DNA of 64,000 nucleotides from Chitinophagaceae bacterium (lineage in GTDB: Bacteria; Bacteroidota; Bacteroidia; Chitinophagales; Chitinophagaceae). The notes below the pieces were generated by a model, which ran no database searches, had not been told where the DNA came from, and saw only the letters and a list, made by a program, of their open reading frames with translations. A program made the position numbers and the translations under genes. How positions within the stretch are numbered: the stretch's first letter is position 1; each line of letters opens with the position of its first letter. Shown piece by piece: positions 19,450 to 29,271 of this stretch. The stretch lies in contig JALHRP010000014.1 of NCBI GenBank assembly GCA_022841365.1, positions 1 through 64,000 on the forward strand, read 5' to 3'.

Positions 19450-20721
19450 TCAGTTGAGTTTATCTGCACCAAAATAAGGTTGCAGTACCGTTGGAATATT
19501 GATCCCGTTTTCTGTTTGATTATTTTCCAGCAAGGCTGCAAGGATTCGTGGTAAGGCCAATGAACTTCCGTTGAGTGAATGTACTAATTGCATTTTACCT
19601 TCTGCATCTTTAAACCGGATCTTCATACGGTTGGTTTGATAGTTTTCAAAATTGCTGACACTGCTGCACTCCAGCCATTTCTTTTGCGCAGCACTCCATA
19701 CTTCAAAGTCATAAGTTAGTGCAGAAGTAAAACCCATATCACCACCACATAAACGGAGAATGCGGTATTTCAATCCTAAGTTTTGCAAAAGCGTTTCAAC
19801 ATGTGCTACCATTTCATCCAGCACTTCATAACTTTTATCAGGATGCACTAATTGAATGATCTCTACTTTATCGAACTGATGTACACGATTGAGTCCACGC
19901 ACATCGGCACCAAAACTTCCGGCTTCTCTGCGGAAACAAGGTGTATAAGCTGTCATCTTAATGGGCAGCTCATTTTCTTTTACAATCTCATCACGATAAA
20001 CATTTGTAACCGGCACTTCCGCTGTTGGAATCATATAAAAATTATCTGCCGGCATATAATACATCTGTCCTTCTTTATCGGGCAGTTGTCCGGTACCGTA
20101 AGCAGATGCTTCATTCACCATATAAGGTGGTATGTATTCGGTATAACCAGCAGCTGTATTATAATCTAAAAAATAACTGATGAGTGCACGTTGCAGTCTG
20201 GCGCCTTTTCCTTTGTACACAGGAAAACCACTGCCGGTAAGCTTTACACCCAATTCAAAATTGACGATATCATATTGTTTAATGAGATCCCAGTGCGGAA
20301 CAGCATTGGCAGGCAAGACAGGATCCATACCGCTTTCTTTAACGTTCACATTATCTTCAGGCGTTTTACCAACAGGTACCAATGCAGATGGTAGATTAGG
20401 CAAACGAACCAACAGCTCATTTACCTGTTTCTCTAATTCAGCAAGCGCTTCTGCAATTTGCTTTGCTGATTCTTTATACTGTGTTACTTGTGATTTTTTT
20501 TCTTCCGCTGCTTCTTTTTCACCTTTGCCCATGAGCATTCCAATTTCTTTGGACGCTGCATTTACTTTTGCTGCAAGATCATCGTTCTCTAATTGCTTTT
20601 TGCGACGCTGCTCATCCAGTTCAATGATCTCATCAACAACATTGAGATCACGAAAGTTTTTTACTGTGAGCCGTTCTTTCACCAAATCCCTGTTCTGGCG
20701 GATAAATGCCAATTGTAACAT
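19450..20721 (-). CDS. serS: seryl-tRNA synthetase
   Basis: MLQLAFIRQNRDLVKERLTVKNF... coiled-coil arm; TAEVPVTNVYRDEI; PCFRREAGSFGADVRGLNRVHQFDKVE. Start trimmed to M37 of track ORF. Confidence 0.96.
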   Translation of the reverse strand: MLQLAFIRQNRDLVKERLTVKNFRDLNVVDEIIELDEQRRKKQLENDDLAAKVNAASKEIGMLMGKGEKEAAEEKKSQVTQYKESAKQIAEALAELEKQVNELLVRLPNLPSALVPVGKTPEDNVNVKESGMDPVLPANAVPHWDLIKQYDIVNFELGVKLTGSGFPVYKGKGARLQRALISYFLDYNTAAGYTEYIPPYMVNEASAYGTGQLPDKEGQMYYMPADNFYMIPTAEVPVTNVYRDEIVKENELPIKMTAYTPCFRREAGSFGADVRGLNRVHQFDKVEIIQLVHPDKSYEVLDEMVAHVETLLQNLGLKYRILRLCGGDMGFTSALTYDFEVWSAAQKKWLECSSVSNFENYQTNRMKIRFKDAEGKMQLVHSLNGSSLALPRILAALLENNQTENGINIPTVLQPYFGADKLN

Positions 20722-20737
20722 AACACAAAATTTGCGG

Positions 20738-20745
20738 CAAAGATA
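20738..20745 (-). promoter_or_regulatory. TAnnTTTG -7 element candidate for serS
   Basis: Minus strand TATCTTTG just upstream of the trimmed serS start; -33 not convincing. Confidence 0.35.
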
Positions 20746-20825
20746 AGGTTGAAGTACGAGGTAAGAAGTATGAAACAGAGGGGCAATTACCGGTGAGCCA
20801 CCCTTTGGGGTGACCCACCCCAGAA

Positions 20826-22508
20826 TCAACTCAAATACTTTCCAACAATCGGCATTCGTCTGCCAACTCCAAATGCTTTAGGTGATACACGGATTATTGG
20901 ACAGAACTGATTGCGTTTGTATTCATTTACATTCACCAGTTTCAAAATGCGATCCACCAATGCGGCATCATAGCCCATGGCTTTAATTTCGTTGGGCCCT
21001 TGACGACGTTCGATGTATTGATACAATACTTTGTCAAGAATGGCATAGTCAGGCAATGAATCAGAATCTTTTTGTCCGGGTCTTAACTCTGCACTCGGCG
21101 CTTTCATAATGATATTTGTTGGAATAATTTCTTTGTTTCGGTTGATATACTTCGCCAGTTCATACACCTGCAGTTTGTAACAATCGCCCAGCACGCCGAT
21201 TCCACCGGCCATATCGCCGTACAAGGTTCCGTAACCTGTTGCCAGTTCGCTCTTGTTAGATGTGTTGAGTAAGATGTATCCAAATTTGTTTGCAATTGCC
21301 ATCAATACATTTCCACGGCTGCGGCTTTGAATATTTTCTTCTGCTAATGAAAAAGGCAGGTCGTTAAAGATCGGTTTCAACTCGGTTAAGAATGCATCGT
21401 AAATGTTTTTGATGGGCACAATATCATAAGGGTTGCCCAGATTTTTACTCAACTGTTCGGCATCGTTTACACTATGATCAGTTGAATATTGTGATGGCAA
21501 CAAGATAGCTCTCACATTTTCTTTACCAAGTGCAGTACAGGCAAGTGCTAATGTTACAGCACTGTCAATACCACCGCTGCTGCCGAGAATAGCTTTACTG
21601 AAACCCATCTTTTTGAAATAATCACGAATGCCAAGTACAATGGCATCGTGTATTTCAGCAATGCACAAGGTTTCAGCTAAATGTGCAGGACTGAATTCTT
21701 CGTTTGGCAATGTATCAGCAGTTGCAACAACCGGTTCTGCAAAGCTGCCGTCATCATTTAATTCAAACCCCACCAGTTCCTCATCAAACAAGGATAAATG
21801 TTTGATCATGTTTGCATGCTTATCAAATACCAATGAACCGCCGTCAAATACAATTTCAGTTTGACTGCCAACACAATTACAATACAGCATCGGCAATTTG
21901 TATTTCTGCACATTCAGTTTTACAATTGCTTTGCGGTCTTCTACATGTGTGTAATCAAATGGTGATGCAGAAATATTGAGCATCACATCGGGCTTATATT
22001 TCATCAGTTCATCCATGGGGCAGGTGCGATACAACGGATTATCGCCCAGGTTCCAGATATCTTCACATATCGTGATGGCTAATTTCTTTCCTTTAAATTC
22101 CACAATGTTCCAATCGTATGCCGGTTCAAAATAACGATACTCATCAAACACATCGTAATTGGGTAAACAGGTTTTATGAACGATTGCTTTTACTTCCTTT
22201 TCGTACAGAAAATAAGCAGCATTGTGCAGATCCTTTCCTTCAACCCGTTTATTCTTATCCGGGGCACCAATAATCACTGCAATGCCATCAGCATGCTGTT
22301 TGATTTTCTCAACGGCTTCATTGCATTTATTCAAAAAATCGTTGAACTCTAAAAAATCTCTGGGAGGATAGCCGCACACACTTAACTCACTAAATAAAAT
22401 CAACTCACCACCCTCTGCTTTTGCAGCTTCTATTGCTTCAATAATTTTTCGGGTATTGCTTTCAAAATTGCCAATATGATAATTTTGCTGCGCTATGAAT
22501 ATCTTCAT
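20826..22508 (-). CDS. nadE: glutamine-dependent NAD+ synthase
   Basis: Nitrilase-type N-domain (MKIFIAQQNYHIGNF), ILGSSGGIDSAVTLALA, KSELATGYGTLYGDMAGG; start at M10. Confidence 0.95.
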   Translation of the reverse strand: MKIFIAQQNYHIGNFESNTRKIIEAIEAAKAEGGELILFSELSVCGYPPRDFLEFNDFLNKCNEAVEKIKQHADGIAVIIGAPDKNKRVEGKDLHNAAYFLYEKEVKAIVHKTCLPNYDVFDEYRYFEPAYDWNIVEFKGKKLAITICEDIWNLGDNPLYRTCPMDELMKYKPDVMLNISASPFDYTHVEDRKAIVKLNVQKYKLPMLYCNCVGSQTEIVFDGGSLVFDKHANMIKHLSLFDEELVGFELNDDGSFAEPVVATADTLPNEEFSPAHLAETLCIAEIHDAIVLGIRDYFKKMGFSKAILGSSGGIDSAVTLALACTALGKENVRAILLPSQYSTDHSVNDAEQLSKNLGNPYDIVPIKNIYDAFLTELKPIFNDLPFSLAEENIQSRSRGNVLMAIANKFGYILLNTSNKSELATGYGTLYGDMAGGIGVLGDCYKLQVYELAKYINRNKEIIPTNIIMKAPSAELRPGQKDSDSLPDYAILDKVLYQYIERRQGPNEIKAMGYDAALVDRILKLVNVNEYKRNQFCPIIRVSPKAFGVGRRMPIVGKYLS

Positions 22509-22578
22509 TGTACAAATTTCACGAATTTCAGCCACAGAACCTCACAACAATCAAATGAATATTCCGTTAATGCACTGC

Positions 22579-23622
22579 ATGAAAAACTTAGTCTGCTTTA
22601 TCCTTATTGCATCGTTTATTGCCTGTAACAATGAAACCAATGCACCGGATGTTTCAGCCATTCAGGTGAATTTAAAAGTGGAGCGCTTTGAGCAGGATTT
22701 TTTTGCCATTGACAGCAACAACACAAAAGCCGGATTGGCACAGGTACAACAGAAGTATCCGCAATTTCTGCCGCTGTTTGTGAATCATGTGTTGGGGTTG
22801 GGGCCGCTTACAGACAGCAATGAATTAATACAAGAAGGCAGCAAACGTTTCTTACATCTCAACCAACCTGTATACCAAGCTTCACAAAAGCTGTATAAAA
22901 ACTTCAGCAGTACAAAAGAAGCATTAACAAAAGGTTTCCAGTATGTGAAATATTATTTCCCTTCTTATCAGCTTCCTTCCATTATTACCACTGTTGGGCC
23001 CATGGATGCATTGGCACCTATGAGTAACAATGAGCCAAGCCCCAATTATCTGGGCGAAAATTTTTTAGCTATTGGCTTGCAATTTTATTTAGGAAAAGAT
23101 TTTGCAATTTATAATGATCCCGGCTATATCAGCAGCATTGCACCACAATACCGCAGCCGCAGATTCTCAAAAGAATTTATTGCTGCCGATGTTTTTAAAC
23201 TGGTGATTGATGATTTGTATCCCGACAGCAGCAACCGCTATCCGCTCATTGAACGCTTTGTGGAGAAAGGAAAGCGGCTGTACCTTTTACAACAATTCTT
23301 ACCTGCAACAAACGATACATTACTGATTGGCTATACAGCCAAGCAACTCGACTGGTGTAAAGAAAACGAACGCAGCATTTATAATTATTTTATTCAGCAG
23401 AATTTGTTGTTTGAAGTAGATCCTGCTTTAACGCAGAATTTTACCACCGACGGGCCATCTACGCAAGGCATGCCCGAAGACAGTCCAGGAAACATTGGCG
23501 CTTACCTCGGTTGGGAAATTGTAAAAGCATACATGAAAAAAAATCCGGCAGTTATGCCGGATCGTTTGATGTTATTGTCGAATAAGAAAATTTTTGATGA
23601 ATCAGCTTACAAGCCCCATTGA
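22579..23622 (+). CDS. gldB: gliding motility lipoprotein GldB
   Basis: MKNLVCFILIASFIACNNE lipobox; VERFEQDFFAIDSNN...YPQFLPLFVNHVLGLG; C-terminal MPEDSPGNIGAYLGWEIVKAYMKKNP. Confidence 0.87.
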   Translation: MKNLVCFILIASFIACNNETNAPDVSAIQVNLKVERFEQDFFAIDSNNTKAGLAQVQQKYPQFLPLFVNHVLGLGPLTDSNELIQEGSKRFLHLNQPVYQASQKLYKNFSSTKEALTKGFQYVKYYFPSYQLPSIITTVGPMDALAPMSNNEPSPNYLGENFLAIGLQFYLGKDFAIYNDPGYISSIAPQYRSRRFSKEFIAADVFKLVIDDLYPDSSNRYPLIERFVEKGKRLYLLQQFLPATNDTLLIGYTAKQLDWCKENERSIYNYFIQQNLLFEVDPALTQNFTTDGPSTQGMPEDSPGNIGAYLGWEIVKAYMKKNPAVMPDRLMLLSNKKIFDESAYKPH

Positions 23623-24693
23623 TAAGGGCGGCTGCCCCATTTGCCGCATCATTCTGAAATGCGATGCAACAGCTGCACGCATGGTAGCAATGGAATTGTA
23701 AGGAAGCTTATGCTCTTTGCATTTCTCTTCTACAATTTTACTCAGCTCAGGATAATGTACATGGCTGATGCGTGGAAACAGATGATGCTCTACCTGATAG
23801 TTTAAACCACCTACCAGCCATGAAAGCAATTTATTTTTTGGTGCAAAGTTCGATGTTGTTTTTACCTGATGTGCAGCCCACTCACTTTCAATCAACACGG
23901 GCTCAACTCCTGCATGTTCAAATTCTGTTTCTTCCACCACATGTGCTAATTGAAAAACAATAGCCAGCACAAACCCTAATACAATTTCCATTGTTAAATA
24001 ACCAATGGCCCATTTGCCAACACCTAATATCCAGATAGGTAAAGCGATGTAAAAGAATGCGTACAACAACTTACTCGACCAGAATAACACATGTTCTTTT
24101 ACATCCATCTTCTGCATCGTTGTTGTGTTTACTTTTTGCTTAAAATATTTATCAAAATCGAGATAAGCCACCCATGCCAAAGAAGAGATGGCATACAGAA
24201 ACACCACATAAATATGTTGAAAGCGATGAGCAGGTTTCCATATTTGTGTTCTGCACTGGCGAAGCAACGGACTTCTTGCTATATCATCATCTACACCATC
24301 CACATTGGTATATGTATGATGAATAATATTGTGTTTAAATTTCCAGATAAAGGCATTGCCGCCTAATGCGTTAATAGAATAACCGAATAATTCATTTACC
24401 CATTTTTTACTGCTGTAACTGCCGTGGCAGGCATCGTGCATTACATTAAAACCAATGCTGGCCAACACAACACCCATCACCGCACAAATTAATAAGGCAA
24501 CCCATGCAGGCATACTCACTGTTAACAGCAAAACATACATCAGCACGGCTGCAGGCACCAGTACAACTGTTTTTACATACAGCTTTATGTTACCTGTTTT
24601 TTTTAACCGCTTTCCGGCAAAATAATGTTCAACAGCCTGTTTAAGATCCTGAAAGAAAACGCTGTTGCTGTTATTGAATGTTACTTTAGACAT
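23602..24693 (-). CDS. fatty acid / acyl-CoA desaturase (front-end type third His box)
   Basis: HDACHG, HNIIHHTYTN, QVEHHLFPRISHVHYPELSKIV. Confidence 0.9.
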   Translation of the reverse strand: MSKVTFNNSNSVFFQDLKQAVEHYFAGKRLKKTGNIKLYVKTVVLVPAAVLMYVLLLTVSMPAWVALLICAVMGVVLASIGFNVMHDACHGSYSSKKWVNELFGYSINALGGNAFIWKFKHNIIHHTYTNVDGVDDDIARSPLLRQCRTQIWKPAHRFQHIYVVFLYAISSLAWVAYLDFDKYFKQKVNTTTMQKMDVKEHVLFWSSKLLYAFFYIALPIWILGVGKWAIGYLTMEIVLGFVLAIVFQLAHVVEETEFEHAGVEPVLIESEWAAHQVKTTSNFAPKNKLLSWLVGGLNYQVEHHLFPRISHVHYPELSKIVEEKCKEHKLPYNSIATMRAAVASHFRMMRQMGQPPLSMGLVS

Positions 24694-24823
24694 GGGTAAA
24701 TTTTAACCGCCGTTTATACGTTTTTAAAACGGCAATGGCAATTGACAAAGATACAGCAAATGAGAGAGAGGGTATGTCCGAAACACAACCCGTTAAGCCA
24801 ATTTGCTGTTAACAGAAAGAACT

Positions 24824-25210
24824 TTAGTTGTTTTTAAAAGGCGCAATCATTTCAAAAGAAGGGATATTGGCTTTAAACGTTTTTTTATTATGAAGGTTCT
24901 CCATGTTATAGCTTCCTTCCATTTTTCCCATATCGGTTTTTAAATTACAACCGCTCACATATTGATACTGATCTCCGGGCTGAATCACCGGTTGAATACC
25001 TACTACTCCTTCGCCATCAATTTGTTTATACGAACCATGACTGTCGAAAATATGCCAGTACCTGTGTAAAAGCTTTACAGGAAATGTATTGTTGTTTTCA
25101 ATAGTTATACGGTAGGCAAACATATATTCGCCAGCCACCGGATTGCTGTACTCGGGCTGGTAAAATGTTTCCACGCTGATGGTGACTCCTTCTGATATTT
25201 TGGATACCAT
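24824..25210 (-). CDS. apaG: ApaG family protein
   Basis: VSVETFYQPEYSNPVAGEYMFAYRITIENN...VQLLHRYWHI-like; DGEGVVGIQPVIQPGDQYQYVSGC. Confidence 0.92.
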   Translation of the reverse strand: MVSKISEGVTISVETFYQPEYSNPVAGEYMFAYRITIENNNTFPVKLLHRYWHIFDSHGSYKQIDGEGVVGIQPVIQPGDQYQYVSGCNLKTDMGKMEGSYNMENLHNKKTFKANIPSFEMIAPFKNN

Positions 25211-25290
25211 GCTCTAATTTGTTATAAAAATAATCGAAATTTACAGAATTGCATCCTTATTGTTTAACGTTGCTTAAAACACAAACTGTT

Positions 25291-25536
25291 ATGCCTGTAA
25301 CAACACACAAATACAGCACAGATGAAATTACCATTATCTGGAAACCGGATGTATGTATTCATTCTACTCTATGCTGGAAAGGTTTGCGTGAAGTGTTTAA
25401 TCCTGCTGCCCGTCCGTGGATTACAGCCAACGGAGCAACAACTGAAAAAATAATGGAACAGATTCAGAAATGCCCGAGTGGTGCATTAAGCTACATGCTT
25501 CATGATGGATCACAAGATGAATCGAAAGCTGAATAA
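25291..25536 (+). CDS. (4Fe-4S) mono-cluster protein, YjdI family
   Basis: ITIIWKPDVCIHSTLCWKGLREVFNPAARPWI...IMEQIQKCPSGALSYML. Confidence 0.85.
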   Translation: MPVTTHKYSTDEITIIWKPDVCIHSTLCWKGLREVFNPAARPWITANGATTEKIMEQIQKCPSGALSYMLHDGSQDESKAE

Positions 25537-25581
25537 CTGCAGGAAATTTTTATGTCTGATGATCAGTATTAACCTGCGTAC

Positions 25582-25827
25582 TTATTTATCAAACCACCAG
25601 CCGATATTTGTTTTACTCAGCAGCCAGATTACTGACATGGTTGCAACAGCAACAGATGAAAAAACCATTAAGATAACAGCTCTTCTCTTTTTTCTTTTAC
25701 GGCTGTTTGACCCCGAACTGTCGTAGTATAAAAAACAACTCCAGATCAGAAGCCCGAATGCTAGAAAAAAGAGGAACTTAAATAATTCAAGTCTGGCAGT
25801 ATATGCTCCAAGAAGAATAATGGACAT
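25582..25827 (-). CDS. small two-TM membrane protein
   Basis: 81 aa ORF with two hydrophobic stretches separated by SRKRKKRR. Confidence 0.5.
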   Translation of the reverse strand: MSIILLGAYTARLELFKFLFFLAFGLLIWSCFLYYDSSGSNSRKRKKRRAVILMVFSSVAVATMSVIWLLSKTNIGWWFDK

Positions 25828-25906
25828 AAAGAGTTTGTTGGTTTAATCTTACAGATAACAGCAGAACGTAAAAGTAATTAAAAAAAACTACCACCGGCGG
25901 TTGCGG

Positions 25907-26254
25907 CTACCCTGATTTTTTGGTTTTGATATAACCGTTTTTTAATAAGTATTGCAACACTTTATCACGCTGATCGCCTTGTACAATAATTTCATTTCCT
26001 TTTACAGAACCTCCGGTGCCGCATACATTCTTTAGTTGTTTGCCCAGTTTTTCTGCATCTTCATCTGTTCCTGTAAAACCATCTATCAGTGTTACCGTTT
26101 TACCAGCACGGTGTTTGGTTTCTAATTTCACCCGCAGGTTTTGTTGTGCCGGTGGCAATGTTTCCTGTGGCTGACTTTCTTCTTCTTCAAATCGAAAGGA
26201 TGGATCTGTACTGAAAACAAATCCTCTGCTGTCTGGTTTATTTTTCTTTGACAT
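25907..26254 (-). CDS. SUI1/eIF1-like translation initiation factor family protein (YciH-like)
   Basis: GKTVTLIDGFTGTDEDAEKLGKQLKNVCGTGGSVKGNEIIVQGDQRDKVLQYL. Confidence 0.92.
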   Translation of the reverse strand: MSKKNKPDSRGFVFSTDPSFRFEEEESQPQETLPPAQQNLRVKLETKHRAGKTVTLIDGFTGTDEDAEKLGKQLKNVCGTGGSVKGNEIIVQGDQRDKVLQYLLKNGYIKTKKSG

Positions 26255-26275
26255 GATGATGAATGTTTGAACAAC

Positions 26276-27133
26276 TCAAATAAGTTTGGCCTTTAAACTC
26301 AGATCAAGACTTCGTGCCTGGTGAATTAAAGCGCCAACGCTGATGTAATCTACTCCTGCTTTTGCATATGCCTCAATATTATCCAGATTAATACCGCCGC
26401 TTGCTTCTGTTTCAAACCTGTCGCCAATAATTGCTGTTGCTTCTGCAATTTGCTCAACAGTAAAATTATCTAACATAATCCGGTTTACTTTACCAACTGC
26501 CAGTACACGTTTTACATCATCAATGGATCTTGTTTCCACTTCAATCTTTAATCCCGGTTTTACTGTTTGCACATAGTGAGCTGCTTTTTCAATAGCTGCT
26601 TCAATACCGCCGCAGTAATCAATATGATTGTCTTTGAGCATAATCATATCATACAACGCAAAGCGATGATTCTGTCCGCCACCAATAACTACCGCTTCTT
26701 TTTCGAGCAAGCGAAAGTTGGGTGTTGTTTTTCGTGTATCGAGAATTTTTGTTTTATAGCCTTTGAGTTTGTCTGTGTATTTTTTGGTAAGTGTAGCAAT
26801 ACCGCTCATGCGTTGCATACAGTTGAGCACAAGTCGTTCACATTGTAAAATGGTATGTACAGTTGCTTCTACTTCAAAAGCAGTTTCGCCAAACTGCATC
26901 AGCTCCCGGTCTTTTTTATATGCAGTAAACACAACATCAGGTTGCTGATAACGAAAGATGGCTTCAGCCACCTTCATACCTGCAAGTACACCTTCTTCTT
27001 TTATTTTAAGTACTGCTTTACCTTTTGCATCTGCAGCAATACAACTGAGGGTTGAATGATCTCCTTCGCCGATATCTTCCTGCAATGCATTTGAAATGAG
27101 GTGTTGCAGCAGTTCATCATAATTCGCTGTCAT
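26276..27133 (-). CDS. nadC: nicotinate-nucleotide pyrophosphorylase (carboxylating)
   Basis: ILDTRKTTPNFRLLEKEAVVIGGGQNHRFALYDMIMLKDNH; EASGGINLDNIEAYAKAGVDYISVGAL. Confidence 0.96.
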   Translation of the reverse strand: MTANYDELLQHLISNALQEDIGEGDHSTLSCIAADAKGKAVLKIKEEGVLAGMKVAEAIFRYQQPDVVFTAYKKDRELMQFGETAFEVEATVHTILQCERLVLNCMQRMSGIATLTKKYTDKLKGYKTKILDTRKTTPNFRLLEKEAVVIGGGQNHRFALYDMIMLKDNHIDYCGGIEAAIEKAAHYVQTVKPGLKIEVETRSIDDVKRVLAVGKVNRIMLDNFTVEQIAEATAIIGDRFETEASGGINLDNIEAYAKAGVDYISVGALIHQARSLDLSLKAKLI

Positions 27134-27171
27134 GCTGCAAAACTAAAGGAAACTGTTTTCACTCATTCATA

Positions 27172-27202
27172 ACAAAAAACCCCGGTGTATATTACCGGGG
27201 TT
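27172..27202 (-). terminator. Terminator after DUF4783 gene
   Basis: AACCCCGGT-n7-ACCGGGGTT perfect stem; minus-strand T tract (tttttgtt). Confidence 0.8.
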
Positions 27203-27226
27203 CAGGATGTATTGTTATTGTTCACT

Positions 27227-27613
27227 TTATTTCAACTCAAATTCTATACCCTGCATTAATTGCTTGTCTCCTTTTGTACGCATGTAAACGGTTGTTCTGT
27301 AATTACCACCGCCGGTTGTTAATGTGCCGATAATAAAATTAGATGAAGGATTACTGCCCGAGTGCTGTATCTCAAAATTTCGTACACGGTTGAGAGCAAA
27401 GAAATCTTTCAATACCATTTCTGCCTGTCCTTTGCTGAACGTATTGCTCTTACCAGGCACACTTACATCTACCATATTATCAAAATACTTTGCCATTTTT
27501 TCAACGCTTCCGGTTTTAAGAGCTGCTATAATATCTTCTTTTTGAGTAAAAGAGGATATTACCACAGAGAGTGAAACCAGCAGGAAAAATGAATAGAGGT
27601 GTCTTACGTTCAT
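27227..27613 (-). CDS. DUF4783-like secreted protein
   Basis: Signal peptide; IIAALKTGSVEKMAKYFDNMVDVSVPGKSNTFSKGQAEMVLKDFF. Confidence 0.75.
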   Translation of the reverse strand: MNVRHLYSFFLLVSLSVVISSFTQKEDIIAALKTGSVEKMAKYFDNMVDVSVPGKSNTFSKGQAEMVLKDFFALNRVRNFEIQHSGSNPSSNFIIGTLTTGGGNYRTTVYMRTKGDKQLMQGIEFELK

Positions 27614-27750
27614 ACTCTTGTTTTTAGTTACTTAATAAATACGAAAAACATGCCAAATACACGATTACACAGACAGATAAAACTACTCAATAGTTGCAGA
27701 TTATTCCACTAAGGGAATGATTTTGACCCAAATAAAGTAGTTTTGAGCCT

Positions 27751-29271
27751 ATGGAAAAGAGAAAAGTTATATTGGTGATCATGGATGGATGGGGACTTGG
27801 CGAGGTAAAAACAGCCGATGCAATTCAACAGGCAAATGTTCCTTTTGTTACAGGACTTTACGGGAAATACCCGCACACTACTTTAACAACCTGTGGTGAG
27901 GTGGTTGGTTTACCCGACGGGCAAATGGGGAATAGTGAGGTAGGGCACCTGAATCTTGGTGCAGGAAGAATTGTGTACCAGGAGTTGCAACGCATTCATG
28001 TAGCTGTTCGTGATGGAGAGTTTGCTGCTAATCCCGTGATGAACGGAAGCATTGATTATGCTATCAACAATAACAAAACACTGCACATTATTGGTTTGGT
28101 GAGTGATGGTGGCGTGCATTCACATACCAGCCATCTCAAAGCCATTACTTCCTTATGTAAAGCCAAAGGGTTAACCAATGTATTGATTCATGCTTTTACC
28201 GATGGCAGAGATACAGATCCTAAAAGCGGACTTGGTTACTTAACCGATCTGCAAAATCATTTAAACAACAGCGTTGGTGCCATTGCGTCTGTTACCGGCC
28301 GTTATTATGCAATGGACCGTGATAAAAGATGGGAACGTGTAAAACTTGCTTACGATGCACTGGTGCACGGCAAAGGTGAAAAAGCTACGGATGTGTTGAA
28401 AGCTGTAGCCGGCTCTTATGCAAATAATGTAACCGACGAATTCTTACAGCCAATCATTAATGCAACTCTTGATAACACAACAATAAAAAGTGGTGATGCG
28501 GTGATCTGTTTCAACTTCCGTACAGATCGTTGTCGTGAAATAACACAGGTGTTAACGCAAATGGATATGCCCGAGCACGGCATGCAAAAACTTGACCTGC
28601 ATTATACCACTATGACGGAGTATGATAAAACATACAAGAATGTTCATGTAATTTTTGAAACAGATAATCTCAATCAAACGCTGGGTGAAGTGTTGGCACA
28701 ACATGGTAAAACACAAATCCGTATTGCGGAAACAGAAAAATATCCGCATGTAAGTTTTTTCTTTAGCGGAGGAAGAGAATTGCCGTTTGAAGGAGAAAAG
28801 CGAATCATGATTCCATCTCCCAAAGTAGCAACCTACGATCTGCAGCCGGAAATGAGTGCAAAAGAAGTGACCGATGCTATTGTACCTGAAATAGAAAATG
28901 AAACAGCCGATTTTATTTGTCTGAACTATGCGAATGCAGACATGGTTGGCCACACCGGTGTTTTCAGTGCAGCCATTAAAGCAGTTGAAACCGTTGATCA
29001 TTGCGTAAGCCGTGTGGTACATGCAGCTTTAAATCATGGATATACAGTCTTTTTAACAGCCGATCATGGCAATGCAGATTTTATGATCAATGCAGATGGC
29101 ACACCCAATACTGCTCATACATTAAATCCGGTTCTGCTGTTTGTGATCAGCCGTTCATGGAATGGAACATTAAAACCCGGAAAGTTGGGCGATATTGCTC
29201 CTACCATTTTACATTTAATGAACCTGCCGGTTCCTGAACAAATGACCGGTTCTGTTTTGACTGATAACTGA
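27751..29271 (+). CDS. gpmI: 2,3-bisphosphoglycerate-independent phosphoglycerate mutase
   Basis: VILVIMDGWGLGE, GQMGNSEVGHLNLGAGRIVYQ, LTADHGNADFM. Confidence 0.97.
   Translation: MEKRKVILVIMDGWGLGEVKTADAIQQANVPFVTGLYGKYPHTTLTTCGEVVGLPDGQMGNSEVGHLNLGAGRIVYQELQRIHVAVRDGEFAANPVMNGSIDYAINNNKTLHIIGLVSDGGVHSHTSHLKAITSLCKAKGLTNVLIHAFTDGRDTDPKSGLGYLTDLQNHLNNSVGAIASVTGRYYAMDRDKRWERVKLAYDALVHGKGEKATDVLKAVAGSYANNVTDEFLQPIINATLDNTTIKSGDAVICFNFRTDRCREITQVLTQMDMPEHGMQKLDLHYTTMTEYDKTYKNVHVIFETDNLNQTLGEVLAQHGKTQIRIAETEKYPHVSFFFSGGRELPFEGEKRIMIPSPKVATYDLQPEMSAKEVTDAIVPEIENETADFICLNYANADMVGHTGVFSAAIKAVETVDHCVSRVVHAALNHGYTVFLTADHGNADFMINADGTPNTAHTLNPVLLFVISRSWNGTLKPGKLGDIAPTILHLMNLPVPEQMTGSVLTDN

Noticed and set aside
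20180-20746. 188 aa plus-strand ORF over serS
   Set aside because: Antisense shadow ORF; Ser/Phe-rich composition and no domain.
25502-25726. 74 aa plus-strand ORF after the YjdI gene
   Set aside because: Overlaps the YjdI end and an opposite-strand small membrane gene; no domain.
28552-29022. 156 aa minus-strand ORF over gpmI
   Set aside because: Antisense shadow ORF over a conserved enzyme.
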